A stretch of 64,000 bases of DNA from an uncultured Eudoraea sp. (GTDB lineage: Bacteria; Bacteroidota; Bacteroidia; Flavobacteriales; Flavobacteriaceae), in NCBI RefSeq assembly GCF_947260015.1, contig NZ_CAMYOM010000007.1, forward strand, positions 1-64,000, in the 5' to 3' direction. This document shows, piece after piece, positions 54,982 to 62,385 of this stretch. The notes under the pieces were generated by a model. It was not told the DNA's origin and ran no database searches. It saw nothing but the letters and a program-made list of their open reading frames with translations. Numbering within the stretch: the first letter of the stretch is position 1; each line of letters starts with the position of its first letter. Made by a program: the position numbers and the translations under genes.

Positions 54982-55064
54982 GATTACATAACTTTCGCGT
55001 TACATAATCACTATTATTCGTAGCTTTGTCAGAATCTAACAAACTACCTTTTAAAAGTTATAAA

Positions 55065-56618
55065 ATGACACTAGTTGCTGTAGATTTTGGGATAGACCAA
55101 GCATTAGAAAAATTAGGAATAAAGGAAATCAATAATGGTACCTCAACAGGTACCGATTATTTTTCTTCAGGGGAAATTATCGAGTCATTTTCCCCGGTAG
55201 ACGGTGCTTTAATTGGTAAAGTAAAATGCACCTCCCAAAATGATTATGAAAAAGTCATAGAAACTGCCTCCAAAGCATTTCATATTTGGCGATTAAAACC
55301 CGCTCCCCAAAGAGGCGAAATTGTTCGCCAGTTTGGAGATAAACTACGCCAATTAAAGGAACCTTTAGGCAAGTTAGTCTCATATGAAATGGGGAAATCA
55401 TATCAGGAAGGTCTGGGTGAAGTACAGGAAATGATAGACATATGTGATTTTGCTGTAGGGTTATCTCGGCAATTACATGGATTAACCATGCATTCAGAAA
55501 GACCAGGGCATAGGATGTATGAACAATACCATCCTTTGGGTGTAGTAGGAATTATTTCTGCTTTTAATTTTCCTGTAGCCGTATGGGCCTGGAATACGGC
55601 GCTTGCATGGATTTGTGGCGATGTTTGTGTTTGGAAGCCATCAGAAAAAACACCACTTTGCGGTATAGCTTGTCAAAATATTGCGGCTGAGGTGTTCAAA
55701 GCAAATGGACTTCCAGAAGGTATTTCCTGTTTAATAAATGGGGATTATAAAGTTGGTGAAATGATGACCAATGACAATAGGGTCCCTTTGATTTCGGCGA
55801 CAGGTTCTATTCGGATGGGGAAAATTGTTGCACAGGCAGTTGCCGCAAGATTAGGGAAATCACTCCTTGAATTAGGTGGTAATAATGCGATCATTGTTAC
55901 CCCGGATGCAGATATAAAAATGACGGTTATTGGAGCTGTATTCGGAGCAGTTGGCACTGCAGGCCAGCGATGCACTTCTACAAGAAGAATTATCATACAT
56001 GAATCTATTTACAACCAGGTAAAAGATTCAATAGTTACTGCCTATAAGCAACTACGTATTGGAAACCCGCTGGATGAGAATTATCATGTAGGCCCTTTAA
56101 TAGATAAAGATGCTGTAGCTATGTATAAAAAGGCTCTTGAGCAGGTGGTAGCAGAAGGTGGAAACTTGATCGTGGATGGCGGTGTTTTAGATGGGGAAGG
56201 ATACGAAAGTGGTTGTTACGTATATCCGGCCATTGCTGAAGCAGATAACAACTATGAAATAGTACAGCATGAAACTTTTGCACCTATTCTTTATTTATTA
56301 AAATATTCAGGTGATGTACAAAATGCAATAAAATATCAAAATGGTGTTGTTCAGGGACTTTCCTCGGCCATTATGACCAATAATTTAAGGGAAGCCGAGA
56401 ATTTTCTTTCAGCCGCTGGAAGTGATTGTGGTATTGCCAATGTAAATATTGGCACCTCGGGTGCTGAGATTGGAGGGGCTTTTGGAGGAGAAAAGGAGAC
56501 AGGAGGTGGACGTGAAAGTGGTTCTGATGCCTGGAAAGTTTATATGCGAAGACAAACTAATACAATTAACTATACTACTGAATTACCTTTGGCTCAGGGA
56601 ATAAAATTTGATCTGTAA
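55065..56618 (+). CDS. Aldehyde dehydrogenase, ALDH7 (aminoadipate-semialdehyde) type
   Basis: A 517-residue NAD-dependent dehydrogenase. The frame opens with TTG at 55026, but ATG at 55065 (MTLVAVDFGIDQALEKLGI) matches the family N-terminus and is preferred. Catalytic Cys lies in GTAGQRCTSTRR and the general base Glu in LLELGGNNAI, both intact; SAFNFPVAVWAWN and FGGEKETGGGRESGSDAWK are ALDH7-specific. Members oxidise L-2-aminoadipate semialdehyde in lysine degradation. Its position behind the kynurenine gene could also suggest a muconate-semialdehyde role; sequence alone cannot choose between them. Confidence 0.92.
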   Translation: MTLVAVDFGIDQALEKLGIKEINNGTSTGTDYFSSGEIIESFSPVDGALIGKVKCTSQNDYEKVIETASKAFHIWRLKPAPQRGEIVRQFGDKLRQLKEPLGKLVSYEMGKSYQEGLGEVQEMIDICDFAVGLSRQLHGLTMHSERPGHRMYEQYHPLGVVGIISAFNFPVAVWAWNTALAWICGDVCVWKPSEKTPLCGIACQNIAAEVFKANGLPEGISCLINGDYKVGEMMTNDNRVPLISATGSIRMGKIVAQAVAARLGKSLLELGGNNAIIVTPDADIKMTVIGAVFGAVGTAGQRCTSTRRIIIHESIYNQVKDSIVTAYKQLRIGNPLDENYHVGPLIDKDAVAMYKKALEQVVAEGGNLIVDGGVLDGEGYESGCYVYPAIAEADNNYEIVQHETFAPILYLLKYSGDVQNAIKYQNGVVQGLSSAIMTNNLREAENFLSAAGSDCGIANVNIGTSGAEIGGAFGGEKETGGGRESGSDAWKVYMRRQTNTINYTTELPLAQGIKFDL

Positions 56619-56627
56619 ATTAATACA

Positions 56628-56684
56628 TGCAGGCGCATTAGCTCCTTCATCCCATCTTAATGGAACTGGCTCAATGTGCCTGCA
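56628..56684 (+). other. Strong hairpin without T-run after the ALDH gene
   Basis: TGCAGGCGCATT (56628-56639) pairs with AATGTGCCTGCA (56673-56684) with one wobble pair, and the loop contains a small CCAT/ATGG stem. It begins 9 bases after the ALDH7 stop codon, but no T-run follows, so it is not a classical rho-independent terminator on either strand. It may protect the 3' end of the mRNA or work with a distant site. Confidence 0.45.
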
Positions 56685-56735
56685 GGTATATTATTGAAAC
56701 ACATATATTACTGTGTTTTATTTAGTGAGGTGCAG

Positions 56736-56879
56736 CTATTTAAAAGACTTCTGTTCTTCCCTTAATGAATTTGGCTTTTGGACAGACCAGCTCCCATGAA
56801 CTAAAGTTTGAATCCCGAGTATTACCACCATGCAACAGAAAGTGAAGCCTTCCTGAATTCGTTTTTTTAAATTTTTCAT
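56736..56879 (-). CDS. Possible 47-residue small membrane protein
   Basis: A minus-strand ORF encodes MKNLKKRIQEGFTFCCMVVI followed by LGIQTLVHGSWSVQ and a hydrophilic tail ending REEQKSFK. The basic N-terminus followed by a single hydrophobic helix is typical of small membrane proteins or signal-anchored peptides. It lies 125 bases downstream of the element 3 terminator. No promoter is obvious and no family is recognised. The alternative, a chance ORF, cannot be excluded. Confidence 0.4.
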   Translation of the reverse strand: MKNLKKRIQEGFTFCCMVVILGIQTLVHGSWSVQKPNSLREEQKSFK

Positions 56880-57003
56880 TGCTGCCTAATGTTTTAATAT
56901 GACTTCAAAGTACTATTAAATAACAAGGGATTTTTACAACTATGTGTCACTTGTATAAAAAAATATACAATTGGAAGATTGGATTGTATAATTTGAAGAA
57001 AAC

Positions 57004-57143
57004 AAAAAAAACCGCTGCTATTTATGAAATAAATAACAACGGGATTCTTAACTAACCAAACTAACTCAAACTAGTAGGAAGTATTAATTGAACACTATTT
57101 CAATGCCGTATCCTCGTCGGGAGAAATAGCGTTACAGCTTAAT
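57004..57143 (-). ncRNA. Structured element 3: candidate free small RNA
   Basis: A minus-strand transcript is suggested by a promoter-like pair (ATTG at 57179-57176, 18 bases, GACATTTG at 57157-57150), with initiation near 57143. The RNA would begin with a stem CGCTATTTC/GAAATAGTG (57131-57093), pass the motif TTTGGTTAGTTAAG (57060-57047) and end at a terminator, about 140 nt in all. No minus-strand gene lies upstream in the gap. The motif and layout parallel elements 1 and 2. The rest of the 56619-57601 gap holds only the small ORFs and hairpin listed separately. Confidence 0.45.
57012..57042 (-). terminator. Terminator of element 3
   Basis: A 14-bp stem (CCGTTGTTATTTAT / ATAAATAGCAGCGG as RNA, two G-U wobbles) with a three-base loop is followed by eight T on the minus strand. 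It points away from the HHH gene and toward the small minus-strand ORF at 56.8 kb. Confidence 0.85.
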
Positions 57144-57380
57144 TAATGACAAATGTCCTAAATTTTAGCTTATTTCAATGTAAGGAAGTTATAAATTGGG
57201 CAAAAAAATGTGTAATTGGTAGTTATTAAGGTATGTCTTGTTTTATTAATATTAATAAAGAGCATCTTAGCCATTATTAGAGGATTAACCAGATAATTCA
57301 ATTTATAAAGACTTACAATTTTAACAAAATTTAAGATTTTTTTAATACATTGTATTCAGAACAAAAAATAGTCAATTACA

Positions 57381-57584
57381 ATGACCAAAAAGACAACAAA
57401 CTTGCTTGGGATTATAATTACCATATTAGCAGGGATTTATTTTTTTGTAATGTACTGTAGTGAATGTGGATTATAAGATGACCTTGCCTCCTTAAAACGG
57501 GTGGATTCTTCTATTGCTAAAAAGGCAATGAATTTGGAAAAGGCCAATGATAAGAGCAATAATGAATTGTTGTATAAAAACTAA
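57381..57584 (+). pseudogene. Small membrane ORF resembling a truncated OmpA-family N-terminus
   Basis: ATG at 57381 opens a 31-residue ORF (MTKKTTNLLGIIITILAGIY, then FFVMYCSECGL) that stops at TAA 57474-57476. The same frame continues open for 35 more sense codons (DDLASLKRVDSSIAKKAMNL and on to LYKN) before a second TAA at 57582-57584. In Flavobacteria a membrane-anchored OmpA-family protein with a similar Lys-rich, helix, Cys-x-x-Cys start commonly precedes HHH-domain genes (recall, unverified). This may be its remnant, cut by a nonsense mutation and deletion, or a genuine short protein. Confidence 0.45.
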
Positions 57585-57601
57585 TTAATTAATATCAACT
57601 T

Positions 57602-58126
57602 ATGAATTTTGAAAGTATAAACATCTGGTGTTGGCTTATCCCTTTACTTGTAGGCGTTCTTTGTGCAGTTTTTGGATATTTATTAGGTAAAGGTGCAAAT
57701 ACAGTCATTGACCATTCTTCAGAGCTAAACTTACTGAAAGATCAAAATGCAAAATTAGAAGCTGATCTTGCAGCTTGCAATAAAAAAATGGCTGCTGAAA
57801 GTTCGGCTGTGGTTTCTTCTAAAATTGCTTTTAATAAAAGTGCAGCCAAGGCGGCATTTGGAAAAAATATAAAACAGGATGATCTGAAGGTTGTGGAAGG
57901 AATTGGTCCCAAAATTGAAGGCCTTTTTCACAATTATGATATAAAGACCTGGACGGCCTTGTCTAAAACTTCTGTTTCCAAGTGTCGGCAAGTATTGGAC
58001 TCAGGAGGTGATCGTTACAAGGTTCATGATCCCGCATCGTGGCCAATGCAGGCAAAAATGTGTTCTGAGGGAAAATGGAAGGCATTACACAAATGGCAGG
58101 TAGAACATAAACGTGGTAAATTATAA
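57602..58126 (+). CDS. Membrane-anchored helix-hairpin-helix domain protein
   Basis: A 174-residue protein with an N-terminal transmembrane helix (about residues 10-32, WCWLIPLLVGVLCAVFGYLLGKG), a coiled-coil linker (LLKDQNAKLEADLAACNKKM) and a C-terminal HhH-like domain of the COG3743 type. That domain contains DDLKVVEGIGPKIEGLFHN, CRQVLDSGGDRYKVHDPASWP and a C-terminal KWKALHKWQVEHKRGKL. DNA or RNA contact is inferred from the HhH; no nuclease motif is seen. It lies 17 bases downstream of the truncated OmpA-like ORF and ends inside the palindromic terminator it shares with the desaturase gene. Confidence 0.85.
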   Translation: MNFESINIWCWLIPLLVGVLCAVFGYLLGKGANTVIDHSSELNLLKDQNAKLEADLAACNKKMAAESSAVVSSKIAFNKSAAKAAFGKNIKQDDLKVVEGIGPKIEGLFHNYDIKTWTALSKTSVSKCRQVLDSGGDRYKVHDPASWPMQAKMCSEGKWKALHKWQVEHKRGKL

Positions 58127-58165
58127 TTAAAAAGACCGGATTAAATCCGGTCTTTTTAATTATAA
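58121..58165. terminator. 45-bp perfect palindrome, bidirectional terminator
   Basis: Arms of 22 bases (58121-58142 and 58144-58165) are perfectly complementary around one central base, with GACCGGATT / AATCCGGTC at the core and A/T-rich ends that supply a T-run on both strands. The stop codons of the HHH gene (58124-58126) and of the desaturase gene (58160-58162) lie inside the arms, so one sequence ends both convergent genes. Confidence 0.93.
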
Positions 58166-59155
58166 CATTCCGTTGGCCTCTACCCATTTAAACCGGAATT
58201 GATCCTCACCTAGTCGCATTCTTTCTGCAATTCGTTGTAAACGATCTGGCATTCCTACAAGATAGTCTCTGGCTTTCTGGGCTTCATCTGACAAGCCTCT
58301 TATTGCTTCCAGATCCCAATATTGATTTAATTTATTAAAGATGTCTATATAATCCTGAGAGGTATATACTCCCAACCTTTGTGCACAGATGGAGAAATTT
58401 TCAAATGCAAGTCCAATTCCCTCTCCAGATTCCCTCAAAAAATGAGCAGGCATTACAATTTTTCTCTTCATCATATCTGCATATGCAAGCATCATTCCAT
58501 TAGGGTCTTGTCCAAAAATGGTCTTTACGAATTCTCTATATGCCAAATGATGACGCATTTCATCACCCGCAATTATGCTGCACATTTTACTTAGAAGTGT
58601 ATTACCTTTTTTCTTAGCCATCTGACCTACCCTTTTATGGGAAATATTGGTAGCTAATTCCTGAAATGAAGTGTATACAAAATTCTTATACGGGTCTCTG
58701 TCTGTTCCTATGTCAAAACCATCATTAAGCAAGTACTGAGTTGAGATCTCAACTTCTCTCATATTTACTCTTCCCGAGAGGTATAGAAATTTGTTAAGTA
58801 CATCACCATGCCTGTTTTCTTCGGCTGTCCAAGCTCTCACCCATTTGGCCCATCCACTGGGTTCTTCCGTGTGTTGATTAATTCCCTCAACATCCATTAA
58901 CCAGGATTCATACGTTGGTAAGGCCTCTTCCGTAATTGTATCTGCCACCATGGTTACCCAAAAATCATATCCCAACTCTTTAGATTCCTCTCTGATTTGC
59001 TCTACCTCATCAAAAAAATTTTCACTTTGCGAATCTGGAAGAAAATCTGAAGGCTGCCATATCTCATCAATAGGAATCAAAAATGAATCCATAAACCCGG
59101 CAACTTTAGGTTCAATTGCCTGCATCACCTCCAGCCTTATATTTTTAGTAGACAT
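58160..59155 (-). CDS. Acyl-[acyl-carrier-protein] desaturase (stearoyl-ACP type)
   Basis: A 331-residue soluble di-iron desaturase that introduces a double bond in acyl-ACP using ferredoxin and oxygen. The start is set at MSTKNIRLEVMQAIEP (59155); the frame extends to 59215 but the extra 20 residues are not family-like. The two di-iron motifs are AEENRHGD (about residues 122-129) and DEMRHHLAYREF (about 209-220), with the additional glutamate ligand region DTITEEALPTYESW upstream. Membrane-fluidity adaptation is the expected role. It converges with the HHH gene, with the shared palindrome between the stop codons. Confidence 0.94.
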   Translation of the reverse strand: MSTKNIRLEVMQAIEPKVAGFMDSFLIPIDEIWQPSDFLPDSQSENFFDEVEQIREESKELGYDFWVTMVADTITEEALPTYESWLMDVEGINQHTEEPSGWAKWVRAWTAEENRHGDVLNKFLYLSGRVNMREVEISTQYLLNDGFDIGTDRDPYKNFVYTSFQELATNISHKRVGQMAKKKGNTLLSKMCSIIAGDEMRHHLAYREFVKTIFGQDPNGMMLAYADMMKRKIVMPAHFLRESGEGIGLAFENFSICAQRLGVYTSQDYIDIFNKLNQYWDLEAIRGLSDEAQKARDYLVGMPDRLQRIAERMRLGEDQFRFKWVEANGML

Positions 59156-59218
59156 AATTATTTTTCTTGCAAAGTACGAAAATAAAACTCTGAAATTATT
59201 GCAGATATAATACAAATA

Positions 59219-59944
59219 TTAATTTCTTCCTCTTTCATTCGGATAAAAAAGATGTACCGGGTCACTTTGCCAAACTTGTTTTGAATCTACATCAATAATT
59301 GACAAAGGCCCTTTAAAAGCTGCACCTGTATCAATATTCCAGACATTAGCTGCTCTTATAGGTATGGTCTTCCCTATTCTTGTTACCGGTGTATGGCCTA
59401 TATATATTTCATAGTAATTGGCAAGTCGCTCAGGATAAAATAAGTCCGTTTGTGTTAGTTCCGGATCCAGAGACAATGCCAATTCCCATAAAGTTCTATC
59501 CCAGTAAAAAATTTTGGGAAAATATTCAAATTTTGCACCTTTCAAGTTAGTAAAGCCTGCGTGTACAAATAGGCGGTTTTTATCATCCAGGTAGTAATTA
59601 TCCAGATTATCATAAAAATCCATATGAACTCTTTTTGACCCATCACCCAGAACCTCGTAAGAAGTTTTGCTCGCCATACCTCCGTGTTGCAACCACATAG
59701 GCTTATCCTTCCCTGTTCTCAACCATTCATTACAAAGCTCATCATGGTTTCCCCTTAAAAAAATACATTGGTGTGTTACTCTTAGTTCAATCAAAAAATT
59801 TACGGTTTCAACAGCCTGGCTCCATCCGTCAACATAATCTCCTAAAAAGATAAGTAGATCATCTTCACTAACCCCGGCCCTTTTCAAAACTTGTTGTAAA
59901 GCTTTCAGCCCTGAATGTATATCTCCGATTACCAAAGTTCTCAT
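59219..59944 (-). CDS. Metallophosphoesterase (calcineurin-like, PP-family)
   Basis: A 241-residue dinuclear metallophosphatase. The frame opens at 60010, but MRTLVIGDIHSGLKALQQVL at 59944 is the family start and overlaps the stop codon of the upstream zinc-ribbon gene (ATGA). Motifs are complete: GDIHSG, FLGDYVDGWSQAVETV, LRGNHDELC and IGHTPVTR. It resembles ser/thr phosphatases or symmetrical Ap4A hydrolases. Co-expression with the zinc-ribbon and SPFH genes suggests a linked envelope-stress role, but that is inference. Confidence 0.93.
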   Translation of the reverse strand: MRTLVIGDIHSGLKALQQVLKRAGVSEDDLLIFLGDYVDGWSQAVETVNFLIELRVTHQCIFLRGNHDELCNEWLRTGKDKPMWLQHGGMASKTSYEVLGDGSKRVHMDFYDNLDNYYLDDKNRLFVHAGFTNLKGAKFEYFPKIFYWDRTLWELALSLDPELTQTDLFYPERLANYYEIYIGHTPVTRIGKTIPIRAANVWNIDTGAAFKGPLSIIDVDSKQVWQSDPVHLFYPNERGRN

Positions 59945-61023
59945 TTGGCAAAATTGGCGATTATTCCAATGATGACAATAATAAAAAGTATAAGAAAGAA
60001 TATTTTCCAAAAGGAATAGGGTCGAATACCATGAATATTTCCAGTTTGTCCATTGATATAAAAATGATATTCTTTCCCTTTGTAATTGTAGAAACTTATA
60101 TAAACAGGTAATAGCACATGCTTAAAAGTTTCTTTTGATAGTTTTATATCAGAATGATGAATCCTCTGCGTATCACCTCCAATATCTCGTCGTATCCATG
60201 AATGAGCTATCTCCTTGGCTTTTTGAAATGATTTGCGATGCCCTTCTCTCAAAGGAATTGTGTATTTTTCAGTTACAAAACCCGAGAGATATTTTGAATT
60301 AAATACACTAAGCTCTTTCAAATTCCAATGTGATATGTTTGACGGAACTTCTCTTCGTTTTTTTTTCGAAGCATTGATCAGGATATCATCTACAAAGCCA
60401 TCTACTGTTCCATAAGCAGGTGTCCAGCGTGTTTTTCTTACTTGCCTGGTTTGAGTTCCTTTTTTAGTTCTATAGGTTTGTGTTTCATAATAATAATCTC
60501 CCCTTTGACCTTCATAAGATGCAAAGAGCTCTGCATCAAAAGTCCAAAAAGGGAGATAAAGACCGTGAATAGCTTCCGGATCTAATGCAGCGCGTTTAAG
60601 TTTATTCGGAGCAAACCACAATCCTTTCACCCAATCTCTGAATATCTTACCCGCCTTTTTATTATCAAATTGAAATGGAACTAGTGCGCCTGGCAGTATC
60701 CAACCCTCTCTTTCTATATCCTCTCTAATAAGAGGTTCTCCGCAATAAACACAATGAAGCGACTTGTAATTTTCTTCAACATGTTGGTTAGCACCACAAT
60801 TCTTACAATGTAGTAGATCTATTGTCTCGGTAAAGGCATTATCCCCTACTGCCTTAATATAATGTTGCAGTTCAAGTTCTTCAAAACTTCGCTTTGACTT
60901 TTCAATAAATTCTTCATATCCGCAATACTCACATTTAACCTGGTGTGAACCTGGTTTGTATTTTAATTCTGCTCCGCAATTGGCACAGGATTTTTTCTTT
61001 TCAGAATACTGGGTTTCTTCCAT
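59941..61023 (-). CDS. Zinc-ribbon membrane protein (YdjG-like)
   Basis: A 360-residue protein with zinc ribbons at the N-terminus: Cys pairs CANC/CEYC (residues 13-37) and CKNC/CVYC (73-97), as in the TFIIB-type zinc-ribbon YdjG family. A central domain includes WVKGLWFAPNKLKRAALDP, LYLPFWTFDAEL and a C-terminal beta region. A single transmembrane helix lies near the end (FWKIFFLILFIIVIIGIIAN). In Bacillus, YdjG sits at the membrane with YdjH and the SPFH protein YdjI and recruits PspA. Here the partner SPFH gene is 49 bases upstream. Annotated elsewhere as primosomal-protein-like because of the ribbons. Confidence 0.85.
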   Translation of the reverse strand: MEETQYSEKKKSCANCGAELKYKPGSHQVKCEYCGYEEFIEKSKRSFEELELQHYIKAVGDNAFTETIDLLHCKNCGANQHVEENYKSLHCVYCGEPLIREDIEREGWILPGALVPFQFDNKKAGKIFRDWVKGLWFAPNKLKRAALDPEAIHGLYLPFWTFDAELFASYEGQRGDYYYETQTYRTKKGTQTRQVRKTRWTPAYGTVDGFVDDILINASKKKRREVPSNISHWNLKELSVFNSKYLSGFVTEKYTIPLREGHRKSFQKAKEIAHSWIRRDIGGDTQRIHHSDIKLSKETFKHVLLPVYISFYNYKGKEYHFYINGQTGNIHGIRPYSFWKIFFLILFIIVIIGIIANFAK

Positions 61024-61072
61024 TTGTAGTTATCGCCAAAATCAACAAAGTGTTTTTTAATACTTACGGTTA

Positions 61073-62209
61073 CTACATTTGAGGCAATGGTGGTGGTGTA
61101 TTACCGCCTAAAAACGCCTTTAACTCCCCTATTTCCTTAAGTGCTGTCCACCCCACAAGGCCCTGTTTCCATACCAGAGAATCCCGGTTAATAGTCCTAT
61201 TTGCAAAGAGTTCCTTTAATTTATCGAAAGAAACTGGGCCAAGTTGTTGCCCGTTTGCCGCATAGTAATACATTACCTGAACAGGAATTGGAGGTGGCAG
61301 AGCAGCTCCTTGCGGCTGTTGTGAAGTAAAGGGTTGTTGTGCCGGCTGCCCCATTAAAGTTCCCATTTGCTGTGCCAGAACAAAACCCATACCCATACCC
61401 ATTCCTGCTCCGGCAGTACCGCCTTCATTTTTGGCAGCAGCTTCCATTGCCTTTGCTGCCTTAAATTGAGTGAGTTTGGACAAGTCTAACTTTTCTAATC
61501 TGCTGTAATCAAAAATCTCCTTCTTCAGTTCTTCAGGCATGGAAACGTTTTCTATATAGAATTTTTCCAACTCTATCCCTACACGTTCAAATTCCGGTTT
61601 CATAACTTCCTGGCAAGTTTCGGAAAGTTCACTTGTATTAGCAGCGTATAATTCCAGAGGCAGGTTTGCCTCCCCCACAGTATCCGTAAATCGCGTCACA
61701 ATTAAACTCTTGAGGTGTTCGTTTACCTCGTAATTTGTAAAATTACCATCAGTACCAACCACGTCTACCACGAACTTGCCGGCATCGCTAATTCTAAAAC
61801 TATAGGTTCCAAAAGACCTTATCTCAGTTAACCCAAAGCGTTCATCACTTAACATAATTGGGTTTTTTGTTCCCCACTTTTCATCTGTAAACAATCTGGT
61901 ATTAACAAAATATACTTCTGCCTTAAAAGGGCTGTCAAATCCATATTTCCATCCCTTTAAAGTAGTTAGTATAGGAAGGTTATTAGTATTCAAAGTATGT
62001 GTCCCCGGTTTAAAAACATCCGCTAATTGACCCTCATTTACAAATACGGCCTTCTGACCTTCTCTAACCACCAATTTGGCATTATTTTTAATTTCATTCT
62101 GATAACGTTCAAATCTGTGAACTATGGTATCATTAGTCGTGTCAATCCATTCTACTATATCAATGAATTCGTGACTTAGTTTCTTTTTAATCTCATCAAA
62201 TAGGTTCAT
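61073..62209 (-). CDS. SPFH-domain protein with C-terminal GYF-like domain (YdjI-like)
   Basis: A 378-residue protein with the SPFH (virion-core/YdjI) domain at about residues 30-260: NNAKLVVREGQKAVFVNEGQ, VYFVNTRLFTDEKWGTKNPIML and IELEKFYIENVSMPEELKKEI. A Gly/Met-rich linker (GGTAGAGMGMGMGFVLAQQM) and a GYF_2-type domain follow (about 316-368, MYYYAANGQQLGPVSFDKL, WKQGLVGWTAL). It is the first gene of the minus-strand cassette with the YdjG-like zinc-ribbon protein and the metallophosphatase. SPFH proteins organise membrane microdomains. No PspA or TPM-domain gene is adjacent. Confidence 0.9.
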   Translation of the reverse strand: MNLFDEIKKKLSHEFIDIVEWIDTTNDTIVHRFERYQNEIKNNAKLVVREGQKAVFVNEGQLADVFKPGTHTLNTNNLPILTTLKGWKYGFDSPFKAEVYFVNTRLFTDEKWGTKNPIMLSDERFGLTEIRSFGTYSFRISDAGKFVVDVVGTDGNFTNYEVNEHLKSLIVTRFTDTVGEANLPLELYAANTSELSETCQEVMKPEFERVGIELEKFYIENVSMPEELKKEIFDYSRLEKLDLSKLTQFKAAKAMEAAAKNEGGTAGAGMGMGMGFVLAQQMGTLMGQPAQQPFTSQQPQGAALPPPIPVQVMYYYAANGQQLGPVSFDKLKELFANRTINRDSLVWKQGLVGWTALKEIGELKAFLGGNTPPPLPQM

Positions 62210-62330
62210 TTTGTTAGATTTTTAATTCCAGAAAAAGGTAATCAATTCTTTAAAACAGACCAAGTGTCTTTTCGGAATATAAAGAATTAGTACAATGGTG
62301 AGAATCGATTTAATAAATAGTCCTGTTTTT

Positions 62331-62362
62331 TTTGGAGTAACACCTTATTTCTCATTACTTTG
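62331..62362 (+). promoter_or_regulatory. Putative promoter of the fructokinase-amylosucrase operon
   Basis: TTTG (62331-62334) is followed by TTACTTTG (62355-62362) with a 20-base spacer, matching five of six fixed positions of the TAnnTTTG consensus. The ATG at 62386 would follow a leader of about 17 bases. It lies in the 176-base region divergent from the SPFH gene. Confidence 0.45.
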
Positions 62363-62385
62363 GGAATTGCTTTAAGTATAGATTT

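Noticed and set aside
56801-56850. GTTTGAATCCCGAG-type sequence followed by ACCACCA, resembling a tRNA T-arm and CCA end
   Set aside because: No acceptor, D or anticodon stem can be drawn around it, and the T-arm itself does not pair. The same bases are explained by the small minus-strand ORF.
57474-57476. Stop-codon readthrough to a longer protein at the OmpA-like ORF
   Set aside because: The stop is TAA, the most efficient terminator, with no stem or SECIS-like structure after it. Truncation or a short gene is simpler.
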